This document shows, in pieces, positions 47,741-57,102 of a DNA stretch of 64,000 nucleotides. Positions within the stretch are counted from its first letter, which is position 1. The number at the start of each line of letters is the position of its first letter. Made by a program: the position numbers and the translations under genes. The stretch lies in assembly GCA_023853785.1 (NCBI GenBank), contig JAJIRX010000522.1, positions 248,001-312,000 on the forward strand, read 5' to 3'. Origin of the DNA: Psilocybe azurescens (Eukaryota > Basidiomycota > Agaricomycetes > Agaricales > Agrocybaceae). The notes beneath the pieces are model-generated. The model worked only from the letters and a program-made list of their open reading frames with translations. It made no database searches and was not told the origin of the DNA.

Positions 47741-50358
47741 CTATCCCTGACGAGGTCTTTTGCTTTTCTCTGTAGCAGGCGAAATGTCAGTACGTGGACG
47801 TTTCCCTGGTCGTCCAGGTGTCGGACTACGGGACACCATTGGCGAAGGGCGGGGTGATGCGAGACGTGGTGAACGGCGACGGTCATTTGTATCATTCTGT
47901 GATAGTAGAGGCGGAGTAAGAAGAGACTGCGTTGCAACAAGAGTAAGAGGAGGCGCAGCCGACAAAGTTGGTTCGGGACCGATATCTGCCGACTCTCTAC
48001 CGATATCGACCGACTCGGAGCCGCCGGCAACCGACAATTCAACGCCATTACCGACCTCGGACCCGACATTGACATCATCGGGACCGAAAGTAATCGGTCC
48101 CAAATGCGTTGATGTTTCAACCAAGTTCGGCAGACTTTCGAGTGCTTGCAAGGTGGGAGAAGTGTGTGTGGTATATGAAGCCAACTCAGCTGAAGTGGCG
48201 CTTCCTGGCACCGTTGAAGCAGCTTGATGAGTACCGGCTACAATAATGTGGGCACTGTATGTGGCCTGCTCCTGCGAAGTTATTGGGTGTTGGCGGAATC
48301 AATTGCACGGAAGGAAAATCTTTATGAACCGACGAGATAAGTTCTCGTTGTTCTTCCTGTGCGTCGTTAATGCGTATCATCGAGTTTGAGGGATCGGGGC
48401 CGGAAACGGAATCATCCTCCCGCGCTGTTCTACCATCGGCGGTGATATCGGAACATAGGGGCCGGAATCCGAATCGTCTTGTCGGGCGCTAGGTTCAACT
48501 ATCGGCACTATTGTCGGTACCGATTCACCGCCTGCTACGCCCTCCCGATGTCGGCACTTAATTCCACCGTCTAAGCGTGATGGAATTGGCATCGACATTT
48601 TTGCTTCATATGGACCATCGGATACCAATTCTGCGTCCTTTTCCACTTCCATATCGTTGCCGATGAGGTCGTCCTCTACCGACTGGATCGGCCCCAATGC
48701 ACCTTGATTCAAAATGAGCATACCATTTGCACTTAACTTGCGGAGAATAGTGGAAATGTCTGAAAATTGTGTTTCAAACATATCCAATTTCCCCAAAATG
48801 TCGTTTCATTTTGCCCTCCAGCTGAGTGACACGGTGACCGAGACCGGCATTTGGTCTGTGCGCTGCCGACTTCTCCAACTCAACACAAGCTAGATTGCAA
48901 TCGTATGCCATTGATAACGCTTGAGGCGGCATCTGCAGTGACCGAGTCCAACTTTGTCGACAATATGTCCACACGAGCCGCCAGCTCTTCATTGTCGGTG
49001 GCTTCGGGCAGGTCTATTGGTTATTGTAAAATATGAAAAATCAAAAGATAAACAGGACATGTACCACGATTTTTCCTCTTTTCAATAGCTGAAAAGCGGC
49101 CCGTATAATGTTCGTCAGACGGTGCCGATACCTCCCGAATATGCCGAGCCGACGTCCCTGCCCGTGTCCGCGCTTGACCTCGATGATTCTGCCACGACTG
49201 CAGTAGCAGGGATTTCCAAAATATCCATCTGTACATCTTCGTCTTCTTCATCGTACTCTTCCTCCCTCAGCCGAATAGTTCATCCGATACTTCAATGATG
49301 CGCTGAGATTTCGGCTTCCTCGATGTCGACGACTTTTGTCTATTGCGGTGGCTGATTGCTCTAATTCCGAGACTACATTTCACCTTTTGTCGATTGCACC
49401 GAAAACATGCTCCACGTCCTTGAACCCGATCGTAGCAGTCGGGCGTTTTGCTCATCGGCACCGGTCGCACGGTATCGGGTTCAGCTTTCCCTGTAGCGGC
49501 TTTGGTTGGATTTCAACAAGCTCGTCTATTTCAGAAGAATCTTCGCGTGGTGCTTCACGATGCTCGCTGTATTCTGAACTTGAGTTGCGTTGTCGACGAC
49601 GGCGCCGATCGGTCCCGACTACGCGGCCCTGATGCTCTTCGGCGCTGGTGTTCGGGCGTCCGTGGCATCCTCTTCTTCGGCAACAATCCTTTCGGCCATC
49701 CATATAGTTCGCGTGTGGCCTCAATTTGTGGGCGTTGAGCATCATGCGCGATGCTCACTTCGTATTCGGGCAATTCAGTTCGAACCCGTGACGGCCGACG
49801 ACGGACGCGTCTGGTAATCTGCTCATCCATTGGTTGTTGTGGATCCTGGGCTGATGGTATTCTACGCATTGCGTCGCTGTTTGATGTGTTACCAGCTCTC
49901 AAAGGCACGTCTTGAACGACTGAGTGTGTGGCCGGTTGCGATATCATGCCCGGCGTTGCTACTGCAGTGGCTATGCGGCTCATCGGCCCCGTTACCATCT
50001 TGTCAAAAGCCTCCATGTTTTGTATGTGCTGTCTCAGAAATTTGGGAGTGCGTCCAGCTTGCTTTACCTCTTTCCACGCTTTCAAAAAGCTCCAGAAAAA
50101 TATCGGCTGGTCGAAGACTTCCTGCAAATGCGCCACTTCGGGACCGGTTTTACAATTAAGTTTGAATATCACTCGCTGAGTGGTCGCTTCAGTGAATTTT
50201 ACTTGTAACAGCGTATGATTTCTCACCAATTCATGTTTCTTCTCCTTTATTACACTCGCAACTTTGCCATCGGCCAATCCACGGCGGATACTATCATCGA
50301 CATCACGAAGGGCTTTGATGAGGTCAGTTGCAGACAGAATATGGATAGTATTAGACAT
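47741..50358 (-). CDS. KDZ companion gene D, cysteine-cluster protein
   Basis: ATG at 50358; stop at 47741-47743. The N-terminal part reads IHILSATDLIKALRDVDDSI, VKFTEATTQRVIFKLNCKTG and WSFLKAWKEVKQAGRTPKFL. A basic Arg/Pro-rich stretch follows, then a cysteine cluster IPCDRC, SKTPDCYDRVQGRGACFRC and RQKVKCSL. The spacing is C-x2-C-..-C-x10-C-x2-C-x5-C, reminiscent of fungal zinc clusters and of many mushroom hypothetical proteins. A coiled-coil part (ACVELEKSA, HRVTQLEGKMKRH) and a Pro/Ser-rich tail ending KSKRPRQG complete it. A zinc-dependent DNA-binding role is inferred, not shown. One frame change lies inside the cluster near 49450. Confidence 0.55.
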
Positions 50359-50571
50359 AATGATGAACTCGAATGTAGTTGAAATTTTTGAGTGTGTATT
50401 GTTTCTCGGGCGCGAGTCGGCAGATGAAGATTGTAGCAGACGGTAAAGCTGCCAGAATGTAAGGTGCTGGCAAAATCAACAGTCATGTGATATAAACAGT
50501 GACAAATAACTCCCTAATCCAGTTGCAATCTCTATTCTGATCTCCTCCAACATATTATATCACTATCAACG

Positions 50572-51667
50572 ATGCAAGAAAGCCATGTACACGACATTCA
50601 GACAGACTCTCATGATATGTTCAGATCCGTGAGGTACGCCCGTCATCTCGCATCGACCATCATACATCGGCGGTATTTAATGATCGGCACCGACCAGATA
50701 TTCAGCCGACTTTACACATTGATGCCGAGCCAATCGCTACTCCGGACGCTGTTTCTTCTCGGGAGTATGGCAGCATTCCTGCAGGGTTCATGCAGTTGAT
50801 CGGGCCCGATAATGAGAAGATTTACGTACCCGAATTCCTGGTTTCTGCCACCAGAAAAGAATTCATTAATGTGCACCAACAAGATCATCTACAGCTGGAG
50901 ACTCAACCTGGTGGGGTAAATACCTTTCGTTGCACTCATAACTATTCTTCCAGCTGTGAACGGCTGACTAGCTGATTGCATCGGTGCCGACATATCGTCG
51001 GCCCCGCTGACGCTGCTACACAGCTCGGGCCCGATTTATCTCCGAAGTCGGTGGCCGTGTAAACATATCGGCCCCGATTTCCCAGATATCTGTTCCTGCT
51101 CTTTTTATGTTTGAATATCAGGTCTCTGAAAGCTTGTAGAGATCAATATGATGCGATAGCTATATATTGACCTACATAATTTGAGGCTGATTTGACTCGG
51201 TATCGTGTGGCGGCTGCAGTTATCGGGGCCGATTTAATCTGCCGCCCTTCTGTGCTGCCTACATACCATTTATCATTCGTTTTCATTGTCTCGCTTTAGA
51301 ATCCAAACTCACTCAATCCTCAGTCAGGAAACAGTACTGGACGGGATTTTGTTATTCTCGGTGACACAGTTTTGGTCCCTGCCGATCCTGTAAGCATGAC
51401 TTTATTTATGTTGAACACTATTTAATTTATGGATAATAGCATTTGACCGAGCGTGAGCTACTACAAATACATACTGAGGTCAATTATCTTCGTGAAACCC
51501 TCAGTATATCCTACAAAGACGCTAGCCATCGGCTTTACATGGCAGAATGGGAGAAGCTTAGAGCAAGTGACAGAGCTCAAAAAGCCTTCAAGAATTTCAA
51601 TGATCGAACTATCGATGCAATTGGGAAGTTTGATAAAGAGTTAATGGCACTATCGGATGATAGTTAA
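50572..51667 (+). CDS. KDZ companion gene E, small protein of unknown function
   Basis: Head to head with gene D (214 bases between the ATGs). The first exon starts MQESHVHDIQTDSHDMFRSV and continues, after one frame change near 50690, to AGFMQLIGPDNEKIYVPEFL and NVHQQDHLQLETQPGG. An exon near 51.33-51.39 kb reads GNSTGRDFVILGDTVLVPAD. The last exon, 51443-51667, gives HTEVNYLRETLSISYKDASH, RLYMAEWEKL and ends MALSDDS. The helical last exon may be a coiled-coil interaction module. No known domain. Moderate confidence that it is one gene. Confidence 0.5.
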
Positions 51668-51887
51668 TCTGAATGCTGGCCGAGAAATGTCGGGACCGAG
51701 TTGCAGCCTCAATGCTTAGAAGATACTCGCTGGCCTCCACATACGTAACTGAAGCCCCCAATTCTGTAGCTGAAGTAATACAATAATTTATTTCATCTAG
51801 GTCAGCATGTGGCCGATATTTTCGTAGCCGACCTCACAATTTGAACAGCCACAGGTGAAGTAAAGTATCAGTCGGCTCTGAGTCATT

Positions 51888-52018
51888 CATTTGTAAGTAA
51901 TTCCCACCACACTAAAATGTACGTGGTTTCCATAGAATTCTATGGCCCCGTGTCACACGTATACATTGTGTGCGTTCTACGGCCCATGTCACTCGCTACA
52001 ATGTAGCTGCCCTATGTG
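51888..52018 (-). repeat. right terminal inverted repeat of the KDZ element, 131 bp
   Basis: Exact reverse complement of 30184-30314. The 16-bp palindrome CCATAGAATTCTATGG lies at 51930-51945. Confidence 0.92.
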
Positions 52019-52025
52019 TTTCTCT
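52019..52025. repeat. right target-site duplication TTTCTCT(C)
   Basis: Matches 30177-30183, with a shared next base C. Confidence 0.75.
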
Positions 52026-52081
52026 CGCATTTTCAATTTTGAACCTCCGTTTTTTTCACCGTTACTTTCCTATCTTTTCCA

Positions 52082-52552
52082 TCCTACTATATCTTTTCTT
52101 CTTTTCCCTTTCATTTCTTCTCTTGCAGTTACTCTCAAAAATACCCCTCCATTTGGCCGGAGATTAATATTCCACCAAGCCTTTACGCATTACCATCTGT
52201 TTCTCAAAGAAAACTAGCATGGAGAATGTAGATATTGTCCCTCCCTGCACCCATTGCATCGCCTGAAGTTGCTGTGCACAGAAGCATTCAGTGTTTTCCG
52301 TTAGAACATTATTATGCAGGTCGTATCCGGGCCCTGGGACGTCACAAGGCACGGGCATCACAAAAGGGACTACTGAATAAATTAGCTCTGGTAAATCAGA
52401 GTGGTGAATGTAAAAATTCGTGCTTGAGTTGATTTTAACCAACAAGAATTGTGAGTTGCTTAATTCTCATGCCAGAGAAAAACATAACCCCGTTGACTTG
52501 CCGTTGACTGTGGATTCGTGTCCCTGTGCGTTGCACGGGTACTATCTGCTAG
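52082..52552 (+). mobile_element. possible short non-autonomous Helitron
   Basis: The 3' end shows a hairpin CCCTGTGC-GTT-GCACGGG followed 9-10 bases later by CTAG and then T. This is the canonical Helitron terminus. Upstream, TCCTACTATATC preceded by A fits a Helitron 5' end, giving a 471-bp element inserted between A and T. No Rep/helicase is encoded. The 3' end is more convincing than the 5' end. Confidence 0.4.
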
Positions 52553-53857
52553 TATTACATGATCCACTAATACGCGCCGTGAAATCTAATAATAGAGTTT
52601 ACGTCCTAATACGTCCCAATTTACCATTCGGGCTACGAGGGCGGAAGGACATATATAGGGAAGCTCTATATTAAGCTTAATAACATTTTCTCACCCCGCC
52701 CAAAGAACATTTCATGACTGACAGGGTGATCTGATTGAGGAGTTGATTGGTTGGTGACCCCCTCACACAACGGACATTGTTGGAAACATAAAGCATCACA
52801 CCAGGAGAGTTGAGCGAGGCATTTGAGCTCAGCTGAGAAACAACGGCCCGAAATTATACATTTTACAAATCCGAGTACCAGAAACTTGTTGAAGTCTCTA
52901 CAATTCAGTAATCGCCACTTCAAGATTCAAGATCAATTCATGCGAAAGTGCGAGGAACAAAGTGACGATAGTGAGGACAAATTTTTTTCTGAAAGTGCTC
53001 TGGAAGACATAATCTAATTTTGGTCAGTCGATTGTGCTGGATGTATTTAGAAACGAATTCACAGGGGTGGTATTCGAGCCGTGACTCAAATTAACAGTGT
53101 TTGTACCCTTTCAACCTTCTATTGTCATCAGAATCCATTTATTTCTAGAGTTATGATTAAAGAATACTCCTACCTAATCGGAAGAAGGCGTGGTCCCAGT
53201 AGGCAGGGTTGTCAATTGATTCTGTGAATTACTTACTAACTATATTTTTTATCTGTGGTTTGGTGACGAGAAAAAGGTTTACCGATACTCTCGTGAACGC
53301 TATTTGTAAAGAATGACAAGACAATACAATGGTATTGTTCTGCATGGGTCAATGTCAATGGATTACAGGCGATTGCCTGACTGCTACGGGCGCCTAAGCA
53401 CTGATTAGATCTAACATAGGGACCTCGGCGAAAGCCTGCTCTCTTGTGTGAGCCCTTGGCATATGAGCGCGATTCTCTGTATTTCTGTAGGGTTTTCAAG
53501 GCTGCGGAATGATGGTAGGTTTGCGGCAAAGGCGTCAACACCCGCGGTGTTCTGACAGGGAGGTGTATGGAATTCTGTCTATATGGGTCTTTGATCCGGG
53601 AGTGTACCACTTTATTTGCTTAGGAAAAACTTTGAAGCGTCAAAAGCAGCCTTGAAGGTTATTTATTTCACTTGGTCCCCCCGATTGGTGCAGTCAACCA
53701 AAAGGAATCTTTTCTGGAGGAAGTCTCGGATTTAACTGCACTCAGTAATGCATACTTCATGTGTCCCGAGTCCCTGCAAAATTTTGGGCTGTGTATCATA
53801 TCGAAGCGACCTATTTATAATCTATATACAAAGTTATCATAATCTCTCAGAACACGG
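52553..53857. other. intergenic, nothing recognised
   Basis: About 1.3 kb of AT-rich sequence between the Helitron-like end and the GH16 gene. Short open frames here have no recognisable features. Confidence 0.5.
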
Positions 53858-55371
53858 ATGGACCCTTATATTCTCCATGTAGGGCTAGTTCTGGCACCCG
53901 CCCTTTCTTCCACAAGTTATACACTCAGAAATGTTGCGCATTGTAGCACTCGCTATTCTTTTGAATTGGCCTTCTCTCAACAACTAAACCTTGTCAGGAA
54001 CTACAGTGGAAGTACTTTGTACGACTTTGCTCATGGCTCACACGAATGGTATGCAAGCTCATTCATTGCCCTGCCAGCTTCGATCTATGGAACTATAAGA
54101 CTGGCGACGACGCGCATGATTTCTATGGAAACGAAGGGAACAAGGGTCCGTAACCTCAAGCATCCCCGTTTACTAACTTTTCACCAATTCTTTACTCTCA
54201 GGCAATGTGGTCTGGGTCGACCAGGCCACTGCTCAAGCTCAAAATCTTACGTCGGTCAATGCAGTCGGAAATGTTGTCATGAAAGTGGACGACTTCACCA
54301 GCGCAACCCCCGGTGGCTCGTACGGGAGAAACTCAGTACAACTGCTTAGCAAGGATCAGATTATAGCGGGAAGCCTCGTCATTCTGGACGCTGTCCACAT
54401 TCCCTTTGGAGTGCGTCAACTCAGTGTATTGCTACTGTTACGTGCGGCGTTATTGACATTGCTAGTGTTCCGTGTGGCCCGCCTTCTGGATGACCGGCGG
54501 TGCTAGCTGGCCTGCCACCGGTGAGATCGATATCGTCGAGAATGTGAACCTAGCCACCAAGAATCAATACTCGCTCCACACCCTTGATGGATGCTCGCAC
54601 CCTCAAACCATCTCGTCTTCGGAGACCGGTAGCCTGAGCACCCCCGACTGTTTCGTCAACGCCACTAACCAGGCAAAAAACCAAGGATGCGTCATCGCCG
54701 ACAGCACCCTGTCCTTCGGCTCCGGGTTCGCTAACGCTGGTGGTGGTGTCTTTGCTATGTTGTGGAACGACGACGGCATCAAAATATGGTTCTTTTCTCG
54801 CAGTGGGTCAATCCCAGCAGACATCACGGGCACCAACCCCAACCCTTCCAGCTGGCCCAACCCCGTTGCGTTCTATCCCAGTTCAACATGCGACACGTCC
54901 AAATTCTTCGGTCCCCAAACCATGATTCTCGTTGAGTTGAAATCTTCATGTATACTGTCATGATGCTGACAATCCTTTTATGTTTTTGTTTCTTCGTCTC
55001 AGGAAACCAACGTGTGTGGTGACTTCGCCGTCGACGTTTTTGCCACCACTTGCCCTAATCAAGGCCAATGTGTTGACCTCATTACGGACCCTTCACACTA
55101 CCACGACGCGTACTGGGAGATCAAGTCCCTCACCGTATTTTCCAAGTAAGTTGAAGTCGAATGCTTTCTTGACTGTTGTGGGATGTTGAAGCTATTTCCA
55201 CATCACAGCTCAACCAGCACGCCAGGCTCCAGCTCTAGCAGTGGCTTGGGAACATCGACGGGTGGTTCGGGTGCGTCTCAACCCACAGGTGCTGCTCTCA
55301 CACACACACTTGGCCCCATCGGTGTAATCACTAGTGTTCTGGTCCTCTTAGCGGCTTGGGTTCTTTTGTAA
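53858..55371 (+). CDS. GH16 glycoside hydrolase, secreted and probably GPI-anchored
   Basis: Spliced gene. The mature part begins [18 protein letters not shown], then [50 protein letters not shown] and the catalytic motif [10 protein letters not shown], in which the two Glu are nucleophile and acid/base. Later blocks are [28 protein letters not shown] and [21 protein letters not shown] Ser/Gly-rich linker precedes a C-terminal hydrophobic tail ([17 protein letters not shown]), typical of a GPI-anchor signal. GH16 enzymes cut or transglycosylate beta-1,3(4)-glucans in the wall. The start is uncertain: the ATG at 53858 is in frame, while the ATG at 53931 gives a better signal peptide but needs a one-base shift. 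Confidence 0.85.
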
Positions 55372-55647
55372 GCGTTCAAGGAGGTGCTTGCAAGGGGCGA
55401 TGTATTCAGCAAGGGAGATCAGATCGCAGGATTGCACTCACTTCAAGATTAGGGCATTGATTGAGCAGATTCTGAATTCTGAATACACCGTGCTCTGGTT
55501 CTTTTAATATGAATAATGATAATGATCATTATTCTCGTCGTGACTGGAGACCCCTATGAGCAAGCTCACGACGACAAGATTCTTTAGAGTCAATAGCTTT
55601 AAGATATCGACTTTCGTAAGAAGAAATTACACGATTAAATTTGATGG

Positions 55648-56098
55648 TCATACCGTGCTGTTGAAAACTGGAACGAATTGTTTGAATGAGCCAATTTCAT
55701 GAGTGGCTGTCAGAAGTTTCAGCGAGGTACGATCGCGCAGCACTGACCATTTGTCGTCTGTGTACGTGGCTTCCCACCGCGGTTTTCCTTGGTTTATCAT
55801 TGGTAGGCAATGATCCCATTTAAAGCTTTCAAGGTTCAAGCATATTGGAAATGGCGTATCAGCTTCAATTGGTCTTCTATTCCTTGGACCCGGACTTCGT
55901 TGGATCTCGAGATTGGGCACATGAAAGCATATGCAGGGCTGGGTAAGTGCTCCCATCTGGCATTTAATCCTGTAAGCCTGTTGTGGTACCGCGAGACCTA
56001 ACAGCGCCTTTTTGTGAGGCATATGGCAAGAAGTCCTGAGACGACGACACAGAAGTAAGAAGATGGCTCAAGATATCTCTATTGAGTGCCATGTCCAT
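55648..56098 (-). pseudogene. F-box-like gene fragment
   Basis: The ATG at 56098 gives MDMALNRDILSHLLTSVSSS, an F-box-style start. After a one-base change in the AAAAA run near 56013 it continues as TKRALLGLAVPQQAYRIKCQ and about 100 further residues, ending VPVFNSTV at 55648. It is shorter than usual F-box/LRR genes. A shorter copy of the first codons lies near 27.2 kb. It may be a relic or a truncated family member. Confidence 0.4.
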
Positions 56099-56478
56099 GC
56101 AGATACGAATGTTGGCCATGAGGTTCCTACCGTGCAGTACTTTCCACATTTTGACTGTCATGATGATGGTGGTTGCGTTGCTGACCCATTCGGCACTGTC
56201 ACGCTGGTCGGACCCTGGGTGACGGACGACGAAATTGGGTACTTGCTCAAAGTACTCACGACCCGCATCCCGACTCTTCCATGGTCGTCTTGAACGAGTT
56301 AACATCCAGTGCGTCATCAAGAACCATCCATCTACAGTCCAGTATATGTATGGCCCCAAACTCATAACTGTCAATCGCGGAACTCCACCAATCGCAATTC
56401 ACTACAATCCCAAGTGATCGCGGTCGAACGAAGCCCTATGGAATGTTTTGAATTTTGAATTGATGGACAGATTGTAGG

Positions 56479-57005
56479 ATGCAGCAACTTATGCTGTCTG
56501 TACGGGAGAGACATGAATCAGAAAGGCTTCAATTGTCGTTCAACTCAAGTTGGTTTGTGAAGATTGAACCTTGGCAATCTTGGTCGGCGCTTGACCCGCC
56601 TTCGGTTCAAAATTTTAGGCATATCGTTTATCCTCCCAAGGAGCTTACAGGAGCCACTCCAAAGTTTTCTGGTGAGTCTTCTTTAAATACGAGTTGAAGT
56701 ATTTTGCAGTTCGTTCATTGTTGAAATACTCAAGTGCACTCCTTCTGTGATCACAATGATTCGCCATCGTTCTAATAATACTTGCTCCAGGAAGAGTTTT
56801 GAGGTACAAGAAGCTTGAATATCTGCTAGCCCATCCTCAGCCAGATGGAACCGGCACGATCCCGGACCCGAATTGTGAAGCCACTCTTCACGTGGGCCAT
56901 CAGTGGTTATTTTTACAGAATTTCATACATATGGCCACTTCAAGCAACACCTCGAAGCTGTCTTCCTTTCTCCTTCTTCTGCGGCGTGCTGCCCATATGA
57001 CCTGA
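56479..57005 (+). CDS. hypothetical protein, two exons
   Basis: The ATG at 56479 opens MQQLMLSVRERHESERLQLS. A good intron (GTGAGT..CTCCAG, about 56671-56791) joins ATPKFSG to RVLRYKKLEYLLAHPQPDGT and the frame ends AAHMT at 57003. No family recognised. The clean splice keeping the frame open is the main evidence. It may be part of a larger gene beginning near 56063. Confidence 0.35.
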
Positions 57006-57102
57006 TTACTACCACACGCTAGTTTGTCGTTAATAACCTGTGGATACTCTTTCTCTCACACCTTATCCACGAAACTCGATATTCAACACTAGCACGCCCA
57101 TC

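Larger units (their letters stand above)
38953..51699. repeat. 30 dispersed copies of the palindrome TCGGNNCCGA
   Basis: Exact copies start at 38953, 39456, 39504, 40224, 40985, 41227, 43510, 43694, 43791, 44099, 44162, 44183, 46586, 46776, 47186, 47283, 47355, 47454, 47973, 48057, 48078, 48514, 49609, 50684, 50800, 50981, 51025, 51068, 51223 and 51690. Many further sites differ by one base. The central two bases vary freely. The sites occur in genes on both strands, in different reading frames, and in non-coding DNA. I found none by eye in the nested retrotransposon or in the flanking host DNA. Confidence 0.85.
30184..52018. mobile_element. 21.8-kb KDZ DNA transposon with nested LTR retrotransposon
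   Basis: The element is bounded by perfect 131-bp terminal inverted repeats (30184-30314 and 51888-52018) and a 7-8-bp target duplication. Inside are a KDZ transposase with a CxC2 cysteine cluster (40881-44932, minus) and companion genes at 40814 to 30612 (minus, split), 45117-47618 (plus), 47741-50358 (minus) and 50572-51667 (plus). A 7.8-kb Ty3/gypsy element sits inside the first companion gene. Without it the transposon would be about 14 kb. KDZ (Kyakuja-Dileera-Zisupton) transposons are known from mushrooms and other eukaryotes. The identity of the two ends implies recent movement, but the current copy may not encode a full protein set. Confidence 0.88.

Noticed and set aside
56063..56290. 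Plus-strand open frame starting MAQDISIE
   Set aside because: It is the complement of the F-box-like start on the minus strand, and the same pattern is cut short at 27.2 kb.
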